From: Patiria pectinifera
Lineage: Eukaryota; Echinodermata; Asteroidea; Valvatida; Asterinidae
DNA: 64,000 nt
Direction of reading: 5' to 3'
NCBI GenBank assembly: GCA_029964075.1
Contig: CM057149.1
Location: 28,596,197-28,660,196 of the forward strand
A program made the translations under genes and the position numbers. Positions 49,779 through 59,830 of this stretch are shown here, piece by piece. Each line of letters starts with the position of its first letter. Position 1 is the stretch's first letter. Below the pieces are notes generated by a model, which saw only the letters and a program-made list of their open reading frames with translations, had not been told where the DNA came from and made no database searches.

Positions 49779-50004
49779 CTAAAAAGACAACATAAACCAT
49801 TTGAGCCAGAACAAAAACTGTGAAAAGAAACTTAATGGTTAGGATGTTTAAGAAGAGAGATTAAGGAACATGGCGTGTACAGGAATGTGCGGGATGTGCA
49901 TTGGTGTATGTGCTTCACATACATCCCGAGGACAGCAAAGCAACCATAACAACGTTTTCATTGTTGTCCTGGAACTGTTATTGACAACAGTCCTGGAACG
50001 TATT

Positions 50005-50952
50005 GTATGCGTGTGCTTTGTCTATGGTAACATGGTGACGCAGCTATTGTTGGCTTTCTGGATGGCAAAAGAATGTCTAGATTGTTTCACTGGTGAGGTG
50101 GCACAATTTACTCAGTGGTGTGATGATAACTATCTAGAAATCAATATCAACAAAACCAAAGAGATGGTGATTGATTTTAGGAAAAAAAATCTTCAATTAC
50201 ACCAGCTATTATTAAAGGCAAATGTGTGGAAGCAGTGTTTGTTTACAAATACTTGGGAACCGAAATTGATGACCAACTGAAATTTGACGCATGTACCAAA
50301 TCAAAATATAACAAGCTGCAACAACGTTTGTTCTTTCTGCGCAAACTCAAGTCTTCTCACGTTGATAAAACTATTTTGCAACTGTTTTACAAGTCCATTG
50401 TACAGAATATTCTCACATTTTGTCTTGTTTGTTTTTACGGAAATATGAGATGCCAGGATCGGATTAAGCTAGACAGAATAGTTTTAACTATAAAGCAAGC
50501 CAGTAAAGTTATTGGTTTACAACAAGAGTCTCCAGAGGCATTATGTGCAATAAAATTTAAAGACGGTTCTTTCCGACTCACATCACCCATTGCATGCCGA
50601 CTTCCAAACGAACTCAAGAAGTAATCGCCTTTAAAAACGAAGGATCAGGACACGGCGATACGACAGTTCGTTCGTTCCAGCAGCTATTAAATGGTGCAAT
50701 GAGCAACTGAAACGATGAGCTGTCGTGTGGCTGACTCTGATCCCTCATTAACGTAATGTTATATGTGTATTATATGTAGTAGTTTGTTTTTTACATTTAA
50801 TTACTGGATTTATAAGTTTGTGGTAACTACATTGCATTTTTACACCTTTTAAATTAATGACTGTATGTTTTTATAACCCGTTCTGTGTCAAGGCCATTTT
50901 AATTTCCCTCCTGAGGAATAATAAAGTTCAATCTTATCTTATCTTAACTTAT
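50005..50952 (+). mobile_element. 5'-truncated LINE (CR1/Rex1-like), antisense in UBL-3 intron
   Basis: Encodes the C-terminal part of a non-LTR reverse transcriptase: FTQWCDDNYLEININKTKEM, then after one frameshift near 50230-50280 VYKYLGTEIDD and LFFLRKLKSSHVDKTILQLF. The 3' end is AATAATAAAGTTCAATC followed by ttatc repeats, a tail type seen in CR1/L2/Rex groups. The limits come from the sister intron (54.30-54.69 kb), which is homologous on both sides but lacks the insert. Dead copy. Confidence 0.85.
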
Positions 50953-51070
50953 GGGGACAAAGGGCATCACAATGTCTTGTCTTCCGAATGCTAAAGCTTG
51001 ACTATGTTGGAAAAGGTAATTATCAACTGATAAATAACTTGAAAAGAAGATACTGGTATTTGTTCTTTAC

Positions 51071-51285
51071 CTTATGGTTTCCTTTGATGAAAAGATGTTG
51101 CTTCTCTGGTTCAATTCCTAGTTTTTCTTGTAGTTTCCCTTTCAACACTGTGATAAGAGTTGATGGATGCATTTGCAGACACATTGGTCCTATCGACGTA
51201 CTATTCAAAAACAGCTGGATTGGGAGTTCTCTGTTCTCTTCAAGTGATGGTTTCTTGGCAGAACTTATTTGTGGGTTATTTCTCT
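51071..51285 (-). CDS. NLR gene: UBL-3, first-half exon
   Basis: Acceptor ATGCTTAG, phase 1 in; donor CATAAG|GTAAAG, phase 0 out (215 nt). After a polar lead (ERNNPQISSAKK) it encodes LPIQLFLNSTSIG and MHPSTLITVLKGKLQEKLGI, then EPEKQHLFIKG. This lines up with ubiquitin beta1-beta2, the helix (TIENVKAKIQDKEGI) and PDQQRLIFAG. A Phe takes the place of ubiquitin Ile44. With the exon at 49667 it forms a complete UBL of about 76 residues. Confidence 0.85.
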
Positions 51286-51537
51286 CTAAGCATAATACAA
51301 GTAACACAAAATAATATTTATGTTTACGCAGCCGTCTACTCAGCAATTGACACTAACATTAAAAGTCAAATAGAATATGAACAAATATAAACGCCAGCGG
51401 CACTTGCCGTTCCAAACATTCTGCCTCACATTGTGAGTATTCCTATTCAAAAACAGTGACGTAAAATCCAGTGAGTGGTCAAAACAGATGAAGACGTCGG
51501 GCATATACACTCAGTGCTCACGGTTCACACAACTAAA

Positions 51538-52248
51538 GCCCCTGTCACACTGTCACAATGTAACCTCCCGATCACAATAAAACAGAGTTGAGACGCAAGA
51601 TTTGACCACATCGTGAAACTCGGAACGACATCTGAACTTTATCGGAGCGACTTCTTGAGCCATAATTAGTTTCAACAGTTGAAACATATTGTGATGGTAG
51701 GCCAAAACATCCCAAACGGATCGGAGTCTGTTCTCTGTCTGTACTCAAACGATTGCGTCGTAACGAAGTCGTAACGACATCGCCATAGTTTTGCAAGATC
51801 GGCAGTGGTCGTACATTGTCGGCCAAATTTGTTTGCCGACTTTGAAACGACCATTAAGACGTGAAATTCCGAAGATGTAGTCACTCCATTAAATCGTCAT
51901 CGGTTCTCGGTCTTTTGTGTCGGTACTCAATCGGTTGTGTCGGTATTCTGTCGGTACTCTGCCGGTTAAGTCGTTACAATATCGAGACTCAGTCGTGAAA
52001 AGAAATCAATTGAAAGGATTAAATTCGTAGCGAAGTCGTAATACTCGGTTCGAGGTCGTTTCGGAGTCGTAGTATTCGGGACGACATCGCAGCACATACT
52101 GATCACGGTCTGCTGACTGAAGATCGGAAGACGAAATTTGAATTTGGCGCCACATATGCTACGTTTTTGGTATGATTTTTAAGATATTTTTAAAATCTCA
52201 TGGTCCTGGCGGGGTCTTGATCTTTGGTTTTGGATGTGTGACAGGGGC
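51538..52248. mobile_element. Non-autonomous TIR element (GCCCCTGTCACAC ends)
   Basis: Perfect 13-bp inverted ends, GCCCCTGTCACAC at 51538 and GTGTGACAGGGGC ending at 52248. The interior has repeated gtcggtactc / tcgtaacgac motifs and no ORF of interest. End sequence resembles the element at 62585, so the two may be one superfamily. Confidence 0.75.
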
Positions 52249-52324
52249 ATTAAAGAATTGGTAAAGGGCATGTAAGTCATATGTATTTAAACAAATATAT
52301 ATATATATATTTGTACAGTTATAC

Positions 52325-52408
52325 CTTCAGCCGAATTAGATGAATCCTCTGCATCACCTGCGTCCTCTAACTGTATATCAGATTTTTCTTGTGTTATTTT
52401 CAATTTCC
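52325..52408 (-). CDS. NLR gene: 28-residue linker exon
   Basis: Acceptor TGTGTAG and donor CTGAAG|GTATAA, 84 nt, phase 1-1. Acidic: GKLKITQEKSDIQLE, then DAGDAEDSSNS. Counterpart of the exon at 57009 (both keep AGDAEDS) but 36 nt shorter. It lies directly upstream, in protein order, of UBL-3. Confidence 0.7.
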
Positions 52409-52524
52409 CTACACAAAGAATGAAAACATATTGTGTTTACGACAACAAGGCTATTTCCTCTTTTTTTGACCCCGGTAAAACGTCCTGGCAAAGGCACATA
52501 TGTTTTTATGGTCAAAGAATTGGT

Positions 52525-52855
52525 GAATATTGGAGCGCCGCTGCCTTGTGGTCTACGGGTATTCTGCAGGTTGTGGGTTTGATTCCTACCTGGGGGTTAT
52601 GATGCGTGAGCCCGGCAAGGCATTTTGTCACTTTCTGCTTCGCCCCATCCAGGAGTAAATGGATACCGGTGAGGGCAGAGATGGCTATTGTGATTGATTT
52701 GAGCTGTTTTGTACCGAAATGACTGCATCGCGCTGTTAACTTCCCAGGGACCTGAGATTGTACGTGGAATGTTTCATTGGCCGAATGATAGGGGATAAAA
52801 ATAATGTAATGCGCTTTGATCTTAGTTGAAAGCGTTATATAAGTACCCGTTATTA
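52525..52855 (+). mobile_element. tRNA-derived SINE (LINE-tailed)
   Basis: Head with A-box-like ccttgtggtctacggg and B-box-like gggtttgattcc, central cggcaaggcattttgtcac and ccaggagtaaatgg, tail gcgttatataagtacccgttatta. Same family as the copy at 30945. Confidence 0.75.
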
Positions 52856-53080
52856 AAGACATACATTACATCGAAAAACTAGGTTTTTATGACCGACTGC
52901 TACTGACGGTACAGGCTGCTGATGTGCGGAAAGTTTCGTTGCTATTCGTTGCCTATGTTTGTCCATTTGTGTCTTTTTACCAAGAGGAAAATGACAGGAA
53001 ACTGTTTACTGATCCAAAGACAATTCTTATAAGTGTGGCCTAAGTAAAGCCCAGAAATGAAAACATGATGTTAACATTAC

Positions 53081-53248
53081 CAGGTCCTGACTGTGTGGTA
53101 GGTCTAACACCAGGTACAGATGATGCCTTGGTAGCCCCCGAGTTCCATACATTTTCTTCAGCTTGGGTCGATGACATCTTTATTTTATCCTCACATGACG
53201 TTCTCTCATTATCATTAGCCTTTCTTTGTGTCCTTTTCTTCTTTCTTT
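53081..53248 (-). CDS. NLR gene: 56-residue linker exon
   Basis: Acceptor GAATAG and donor ACCTG|GTAATG, 168 nt, phase 1-1. Basic start ERKKKRTQRK, later MSSTQAEENV and a Pro/Thr/Ser-rich end. Counterpart of 57461-57622. Confidence 0.75.
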
Positions 53249-53387
53249 CTATTCAATCGAAATTATTTGAGGAAGAGTTTGTTACAGCTTGTTGACAATA
53301 AATTATCACGAAAATTCAATTAGAAAACAAGATTTGTACATCTGTTAAAATGATATGCTTTACATCAGGAATGATCAATCAATTTAC

Positions 53388-53531
53388 CTTTTGATTGGTT
53401 ACGTGTGGTGGTAATAGTTGCTGATGAAATGGAGGAACCCGAGTCACCTTCATTACATGAGGCAGTTTGTCTTCGGGATTCTTTAAGGAAGGATCTGTGA
53501 TATGGTTTTCTCCGTCTTTTTCTGTTTTGCT
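53388..53531 (-). CDS. NLR gene: 48-residue linker exon
   Basis: Acceptor ATTTTCAG and donor CAAAAG|GTAAAT, 144 nt, phase 1-1. Starts EQNRKRRRKPYHR, later ESRRQTAS, ends NQSK|G. Counterpart of 57755-57913. Confidence 0.78.
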
Positions 53532-53675
53532 CTGAAAATCGGAAATAACAAAAATTCTAATTTGAATTCAATCCAAACTTCACACGAGCTAAAGGTTCTT
53601 TCAGAATGAATTAAAGTGAACTAAAATCACTTGCAAATTGCATCGAATTACATGTATTAGGGTATTATATTTTAC

Positions 53676-53855
53676 CAGGCTTTGACTGAATTATTGCACC
53701 CTTCTCGGTTTTAAGGGAGGAGGGAGAGTTCCTCGAGTCGTCCGAGTTTTCTTGCTCTTTATCAGACAAGTTCGTATTTCTTTTGCCTGATGCTGTTCTT
53801 CCTTTCTTTTTTCGTCGTGATGTCTTCTTGGTCTTGTTTCTTCTCAGTCTTTTCC
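53676..53855 (-). CDS. NLR gene: 60-residue linker exon
   Basis: Acceptor ATCTGCAG and donor GCCTG|GTAAAA, 180 nt, phase 1-1. Very basic first third (GKRLRRNKTKKTSRRKKKGR) then NLSDKEQENSDDS. Counterpart of 58069-58251. Confidence 0.8.
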
Positions 53856-54191
53856 CTGCAGATATGAGAATGGTCGTAAAAACAGCTTAAGCGAGCAGGC
53901 CCAAAGTGAACATAATCACTTAAGTTGTATAAATGAATTTTGTTGCTCTCGATCGACCAGGTTTTCCGTCTATATAGGACTCTAATCTCTCGGTAGCTTT
54001 TCTGTTTCCCTTTCTTGTCCTCCTTTAATCCTTGCCAATCTGTGAATGTCTAGTACATATTGTGTCTTATGGTCAACAACTCAATCTATCTATTAAGACA
54101 CTTCATATAACTTTTTATGTGTACACGTTATGAGGAAATCATTAGCTCTTCCCTTACCCTAGGTTTATTTTTAAAAAAAAATTGACCTTAC

Positions 54192-54303
54192 CTGCTGATT
54201 TCTGTTCATCGTAGGCTCCGCCCATTAAACCTGACACAAGGTGTAACTCTATGTCAGCATCTTGCTCAATTGCGTGATCTTTGAGAGAGATGTCATCACA
54301 AAA
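54192..54303 (-). CDS. NLR gene: UBL-2, second-half exon
   Basis: Acceptor TTTTCAG, phase 0 in; donor CAGCAG|GTAAGG, phase 1 out (112 nt). Encodes FCDDISLKDHAIEQDADIEL, then HLVSGLMGG and AYDEQKSA. Same length and Gly-Gly position as the UBL-3 exon. Confidence 0.85.
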
Positions 54304-54701
54304 CTGAAAAGACAAAATAATCTGAAAGTGATATTAATCTACAACCCTTTTCATACCAAAAGCTGACGAATTGAGCTTTCCGAGGTGTCATAGTTAGGCT
54401 TTCAGGAGAGAATTAAGGAACAAGGCGTGGATAGCGAAAGCCATTATATGCTTGGGTGTATTTGTATCAGATGCATCACGAATACAGACGGACAGACAGA
54501 GAACAACATTTTCATTGTTGTCCTCGAAAGTTCATTTATTGTTGACAATGTTCCTCAAACGTATGGTGAGTGTTAAGGGGACAAAGAGAATCACAATGTC
54601 TTGTACTTAGACGTAATGGTAAAGTACGAATTTGTGACAAAGCTTGCACGGAAAATTGTAAACTGATAAATAATTTATACAGAACATTAAATTTTCTTTA
54701 C

Positions 54702-54898
54702 CTTAACACGTTGCTTCTCTGGTTCGATTCCCACTTTTTCTTGTAGGTTTCCTTCCAAGATTGTGATAAGAGTTGATGGATGCATTTGCAGACATATTGG
54801 TCCCATCGAAGTACTGTTCATGAACAGCTGGATCGGGCGTTCTTCGTTCCCTTCAAGTGATGGTTTCTTGGCAGCATTTGTTTGTGTCTTGTTTCTCT
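54702..54898 (-). CDS. NLR gene: UBL-2, first-half exon with 6-residue deletion
   Basis: Acceptor ATGCTTAG and donor GTTAAG|GTAAAG, 197 nt, phase 1 in and 0 out. Encodes RPIQLFMNSTSMG and MHPSTLITILEGNLQEKVGI, then EPEKQRVK. It is 18 nt shorter than the UBL-3 exon just before the donor, which removes the counterpart of the ubiquitin beta3 strand including the Ile44 position. Confidence 0.8.
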
Positions 54899-55139
54899 CT
54901 AAGCATAAATGAAAAGTACTACTTGTTTCTAATGCAGCCATCTTGTCTATAATCGACTTTCACAGTAGGCTTCAGTTAGGTCTAAATTCAAATTGCACCA
55001 AATGTCCAAAATACTGTAAGTAAACAATAAATCTGGCAAATGCTGCTCCAAACATTTTTCACAGGATTTTGATGTTTGTGATTATTCGGCATTTGGCCGG
55101 GATGTGAATTTTCTTCCAAACGACACCCGCATGTACGTT

Positions 55140-55715
55140 ATGACGTTTTGGACTTCCCTTAAAAACATGAAAACAAATATAAAATTGGAACAAAAAGAAA
55201 TGATTTCGAACGTAATGAAATTCGGACTTTACTTCCCTTTAAAACACAATCCTCCAAAGTCTCAGATTAGAAAAGAAATCGGGTAAAAATGGTGATTCGA
55301 ACCCATACGGGGACAAAATCACGATTCTATCCAACTGAGCTTTCGAGCTGCTCGACATCTCCTGGAAATTTATATACACCTGCGTACGTATCACAAAAGA
55401 CTCGTATATAGAGGGCGCTCAACAACCATGTAAACTGGATGTTGTTTGGGGAAAAACTATTCGCGGACGGGATAGCCCACGAAACTCCTTCGACGTATTT
55501 CCATTGGGGTCCCTTGGTAGAAGATGTGGAAGGAAATTACAGTTTAAGTGCTGGGAGGCAAACCCCAGAATAACATTTTAGGGAAAACCCACGGAATCAG
55601 GCAGGGATTGAAAACCCAATCCACATATTGGCCCAGGCGGGATTCGAACCCAGGTCACAGCGGTTGAAGGCGTGAAAAGTACCGCTACGCCAACCGGATC
55701 ATTCATGTTGCCCAT
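55140..55715. mobile_element. tRNA-like repeats in the intron upstream of UBL-2
   Basis: Two minus-strand tRNA-like stretches: about 55288-55362 (agctcagttggatagaatcg, gggttcgaatcacc) and about 55628-55702 (ggcgtagcggtactttt, gggttcgaatccc). The left flank shares ttcggactttacttcccttt with the 60.6-kb MITE, so at least the first belongs to that family. Confidence 0.6.
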
Positions 55716-55774
55716 CAAACAGTGATGCAAAATCCAGTGAGTGATCACGAAGGATAAAGCAGTGATGTAGTGCC

Positions 55775-56890
55775 TTGATGCTGGGCCTTGGCCTTAAGGC
55801 TGCCTTAAGGCTGGATTTTAGGGCCTTGGCCTTGGCCTCGAGGCTTGAGGTCAAAAGCCTTGGCCTTGGCCTTGGCCTTGAGGGTTCAGGGCCTTGCAAT
55901 TTTGAGTCAAGGCTCTTCGAGGCCCATAGATTTTTGCATTTTCCAGATAAATCTGTTCGAAATTTTGCTGTTATCATTTTAATCGTATTACCATGGAGGA
56001 GGGAAGCACCCTACAGATTTGTGTGTTGGGCACACTTCCACTTTTATAGCATACATTTTGTTACCATTGTAGTAGCTTTGCTGCAAAAATACTCCGTACA
56101 CTTGTGGGGCTAATGAGATGATCACTTAAATTGCATATAACTATGGAATAGATCTGATTGGTTGTATATGTCTCCCTGGTAAGTGCTAAAGATTTGCATG
56201 TATCTGTTTTAGACAATGCTGATATTTCTGACCATGTTAGGCCAGCAAATAAAAATTTCCCAAATCAGTTTACTTTGTTACACTTGGGAGAATTGTGTGT
56301 CAGTATAGAAGTAAATCATTATTTTGTTTAGTTAAACCATATTGAAGACCTGAACTTATACTTTAATAGATACAGTGCAGTCATAAAACGGTGTAGGCCT
56401 ATGCGAGCATGTTGATTGCAATTAAAACGAGCAATTCGTGATGATAAGGGCGGATCCAGGGGGCCAAAAGGGGCCATGCCCCCACCCACCCCAAAAAAAA
56501 CCCAAACCATTTTTTTTTATGTGACGTCGTAATAAAGGCAGGCAATGAGTACACCACCATCTTTTCCCCAGAAAACATCGGTTAAAATGGTCAGAAATTG
56601 CCTCAAATCGCACCACAGAGCATCTTGAATCGAAAATTTTTTCGGGGCCCCGAAGCCCAAGCCGTAATTTTTTGACCCACTTTTTGGGGGGACCAAAATT
56701 TCTTTGGCTCCCCCCCCCCAAAAAAAATTGTGTTCTGGATCCGCCCTTGCGTGATGATGTGTCACTCATGTGACTATAATTAGTTCTATATCAGTGGTCA
56801 TTTCATAAAACGGGGCATTGGCCTTGGCGTTGGCCTTGAGGGTTAAGCCTTGGCCTTGGCCTCAAGGCTTGAGGGTCAAAGCCTTTGCTC
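55775..56890. repeat. ggccttggcctt-rich intron tract, split by a MITE
   Basis: Degenerate (GGCCTT)n runs at 55780-55905 and 56815-56890 with the same aaggctTGAGGgtcaa motif, separated by unique sequence and the hAT MITE at 56445-56749. Confidence 0.7.
56445..56749. mobile_element. hAT-type MITE, second copy with exact 8-bp duplication
   Basis: Same family as 3522-3850: ends TAAGGGCGGATCCAG and CTGGATCCGCCCTTG, flanked by CGTGATGA at 56437-56444 and 56750-56757. It is inserted inside a ggccttggcctt-rich intron stretch. Confidence 0.92.
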
Positions 56891-57008
56891 CAACACTGGG
56901 ATAAAGACGTTGGGCCTACACTCCATGCATACGGTTCACACTTTCTCTAAAAGAAATGGTATAAAGAGCATGCAATGCGTGTAAAATAATTTTATTGTAC
57001 AGTTTTAC

Positions 57009-57128
57009 CTCCAGATAAGTTCGGTGAATCCTCTGCATCACCTGCTTTCTCTGACTGTACATCGCTTGTAAACGTTTGGTTACAAACACCCTCTTCCTTA
57101 CCATTTTCTTGTGATGTTCCCATGTTCC
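57009..57128 (-). CDS. NLR gene: 40-residue linker exon
   Basis: Acceptor TACTGTAG and donor TGGAG|GTAAAA, 120 nt, phase 1-1. Acidic and polar: GNMGTSQENGKEEGV, then SEKAGDAEDSPNLS. It lacks the basic start of the other linkers and, like its counterpart at 52325, precedes a UBL. Confidence 0.72.
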
Positions 57129-57460
57129 CTACAGTAATAATCAAAACACATTGTTTTAACAGCAGCACGTCCGTTTCCTCTTTATTTGACCCCCGTGAGA
57201 TTTTCTTACAAAGACATAAATGTTTACGGAGTTGCTTTTAAGGTCAAGGGAAAAGCTAGGTTTTCATGACCGATCACTGCCGACGGTATTGGCTGCTGAT
57301 GTGAGGCAAGTTTCATTGCCATTTGTGACTTAAATTTGTCATTTTGTGTCTTTTTGCGACGGTTAAGGACAAGCAAGAGTTTGCTGATCCAAGGATAATT
57401 TTTTTTTTATAAGTGCAGCCTGAGTAAAGATCAGAAAGGAAAACATGATGTTTAACTTAC

Positions 57461-57622
57461 CAGGCTCTGACTGTAAGGGAGCTGTGGCACCAGATACTGA
57501 TGAGGTTTGGGTATCTCCCGAGTTCGATACATTTTCCTCAGCTTGAGTCGATGACATTTTAGTTTCATCTTTACATGATGGTTTCTCGGCAGCCTTTCCT
57601 CTTGTCCTGTTCTTTTTTCCCT
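57461..57622 (-). CDS. NLR gene: 54-residue linker exon
   Basis: Acceptor TTGGATAG and donor GCCTG|GTAAGT, 162 nt, phase 1-1. Starts EGKKNRTRGKAAEK, contains KMSSTQAEENVSNSGDTQTS and ends LQSEP|G. Confidence 0.78.
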
Positions 57623-57754
57623 CTATCCAAGTGAAATGTTCAAGGAAGAACAGCTTGTTGATGATACATTATTACGAGAATCAATTTGAAACCAAGATGT
57701 ATACAACTGTTAAAATGATATGTTAAACATAACAGGAATGATCAATCAATTTAC

Positions 57755-57913
57755 CTTTTGATTTGTTACAAATGGCGGTAAGAGTTGCTGATGAAATCAA
57801 GGAACCTGAGTCATGTAGGTTCTTTGGATCTTCATCAACTGAGGCAGTCTGTCTTCTGGATTCCTCATGGAGGAATTTTGGGGCAGTTTTTCTTCGTCTT
57901 GTTCTTTTTGGCA
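57755..57913 (-). CDS. NLR gene: 53-residue linker exon
   Basis: Acceptor CTTTGCAG and donor CAAAAG|GTAAAT, 159 nt, phase 1-1. Starts VPKRTRRRKTAPK, contains ESRRQTASVDED and ends CNKSK|G. Confidence 0.8.
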
Positions 57914-58068
57914 CTGCAAAGCGTATTAACAAAGATGGAAAATACAATTCTCCTAAATTCCATTTAAATTCAATCCAGGGTTCACATGAGCAAATATTCT
58001 TTCAGAATGAGTTAAAGTGAACTGAAATAACTTGCAAATTGATCGTAGTTCAAGGGCTTTTATTTTAC

Positions 58069-58251
58069 CAGGTTGTGACTGAACTTTAGCGTCATCTTCG
58101 GTTTTAAGGGAACAGGGGGAGTCCCTAGTGCTATCCGATTTTTCTTGCTCTTTATCAGCCAACTTTGTGTTTCTTTTGCGTGCTGCTTTTCTTCTTCCTT
58201 TCCTTGTTCTTCCTGAATTCTTTTTGGTCTGGTTTCTTCTCCGTCTTTTTC
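58069..58251 (-). CDS. NLR gene: 61-residue linker exon
   Basis: Acceptor GTCTACAG and donor ACCTG|GTAAAA, 183 nt, phase 1-1. KRRRRNQTKK and RKGRRKAARKRN make a strongly bipartite basic region, followed by LADKEQEKSDS and a Ser/Pro end. Confidence 0.8.
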
Positions 58252-58346
58252 CTGTAGACAAAGATGAGAATAGTCGTAGAACCTTTAGCAAGCCTGCCTG
58301 CAGCGAACATAATCACTGAAATTGTTTAAATGAGAATAATATTTAC

Positions 58347-58553
58347 TAGTCTTTGATGAGTGACTTGTGGCTGTCTTGACTTCTGCGGAGGTATAAGAAT
58401 CCCCGGAGACATCTAAGATCTGTTCGTCTTTCTCAACAAGGCTTGTCTTACTCCTGGTGTCTTCTCCGTGGAGGACTTGCTTGGCAGTTTTTCTTTTTCC
58501 ACTTTTACTCTTCAAAGAACTCTTCTTTGTTCTTTTAGATTTCCGAGCTTTTT
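58347..58553 (-). CDS. NLR gene: 69-residue linker exon
   Basis: Acceptor ATTTTCAG and donor GACTA|GTAAAT, 207 nt, phase 1-1. Basic region ARKSKRTKKSSLKSKSGKRK, then VEKDEQILDVSGD. It ends on an A rather than the usual G, so the next junction codon would be AGA (Arg) instead of GGA (Gly). Confidence 0.75.
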
Positions 58554-58675
58554 CTGAAAATAAAAGATTATAGTAAATGTTTATTATCAACAAGAGTAAT
58601 GATCAACAAAGTAATACCGAGCTTGTTTTTTTTTATTATTAAAAAAGACAGAGACTGTAACTATGGGGATTTTAC

Positions 58676-58849
58676 CAGTTTTTAATTGTTTGCTTGCAGC
58701 GACCGGAGTTTGTAAGGGGATAGAAGATGAGTTATCTAAGTCCTCTTGCTCTTTATCAATAATTGGAGGACTTTGTATTTTGAGTTCTTTAGATGAGGAT
58801 TGCTTGTCAAAATCGTTCAGTCGTTTTCTGCACCTCCTCTTTTTATTTC
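58676..58849 (-). CDS. NLR gene: 58-residue linker exon
   Basis: Acceptor CTCTTTCAG and donor AACTG|GTAAAA, 174 nt, phase 1-1. Starts GNKKRRCRKRLND, contains IDKEQEDLDNSSS and ends KQLKT|G. Confidence 0.78.
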
Positions 58850-59031
58850 CTGAAAGAGATACGATTGTTCAAATGTTAAACAAGACAAGAAATCTTTGTA
58901 AATCAAAGTTTGCAAAATAACTATTGTTTGGCGGAAAGACGAGGGTAGGAAGCTGAAAAGAATGACGGATAGCAGAAAAAACACTGTTGACTTCAACAAG
59001 AATATAAAAGAAAACAAGAAGTCAAGTTTAC

Positions 59032-59202
59032 CAGATTTTGACCGGACGCTAGCATCAGCACTGGCTACGGAGGAGATTTCTGAGTTTTCGCATTTTTCAG
59101 AGTTTTCGAAATTCTCTTTTCCTTTCTGGTCTTGAGTAGGTTGTTCTTTACGTGATTGTTTAGTGTTTGCCTTTCGTCGTCCCCTTCTTGTCTTCTCTCT
59201 CT
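59032..59202 (-). CDS. NLR gene: 57-residue linker exon
   Basis: Acceptor TCTGTTAG and donor ATCTG|GTAAAC, 171 nt, phase 1-1. Starts EREKTRRGRRKANTK, then QDQKGKENFENSEK and a Ser/Ala-rich end VRSKS|G. Confidence 0.78.
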
Positions 59203-59311
59203 CTAACAGATTTAAACAAAAATCGATTTATTTAATACTTGCAATGTGTCCCGGCAATATTTCGAAATTGTAATTGAAAATGAATTAAATAACACGAACG
59301 CAAATTTCAAC

Positions 59312-59713
59312 CTTTGAGTGAGTTGCTCTGAGCATCTGCTACTGAAGATTCGCTTTGGTTAACTGAGTTGCAGCTTCGCTCCTTGTCATTCAAAGAAGTT
59401 TTTCTGTTGGCGTCTTCTTCGGAAGAAGAGGGACAACATGTAATGAGGGACAACACACAAAAGCTACACATGCTCAGAATGAAGCCAAGTGCAGCAAATG
59501 GAAAGCACAACATCCAAAGCAAGAGGTTGAATTTCTCAGACTTCGACTGGGTGCCACCTGCAACACCGGCTGTCGAGTGGCCGGTTTGAGATTCGTCAGG
59601 GCCATTTGAGCTTTCTTGAGATTCCTCAGCTTGGGAAGACTGCCTATTAGTTTTGTCTTCACATGAAAATTGCGTTCCAGCTTTCCTTCCTCTACGTCTT
59701 TTCTTCTGTATCC
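59312..59713 (-). CDS. NLR gene: 134-residue linker exon with a membrane-like segment
   Basis: Acceptor CCTTTAG and donor CAAAG|GTTGAA, 402 nt, phase 1-1. Starts GIQKKRRRGRKAG, then polar linker to GTQSKSEK, then a hydrophobic run at residues 63-94 (LLLWMLCFPFAALGFILSMC and onward; DNA about 59433-59531), then SSSEEDANRKTS typical of the linkers. It looks like two linker exons joined through a former intron. An internal phase 1-1 intron (donor GCAG|GTGGCA, acceptor TTCCGAAG) is also possible, in which case the hydrophobic part would be removed. The outer donor is weak. Confidence 0.6.
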
Positions 59714-59830
59714 CTAAAGGATGTACAAAATATGATTTGTACCATTTTGATTGAGATTCGACTTGAATAAGAAGGTGAATAAATCTATGGTTTACATAAT
59801 AATATAAATGAAATACATGAAGTATGTCAC

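Larger units (their letters stand above)
49667..58251. repeat. 4.4-kb segmental duplication: four linkers plus one UBL
   Basis: Exons 58069, 57755, 57461, 57009 and UBL-2 (54702, 54192) correspond one-to-one in order, phase and sequence to 53676, 53388, 53081, 52325 and UBL-3 (51071, 49667). Offsets are 4393, 4367, 4380, 4684, 3631 and 4525 bp; the spread is explained by private insertions in each copy (LINE and TIR element in one, MITEs and a ggcctt-rich tract in the other). Confidence 0.85.
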
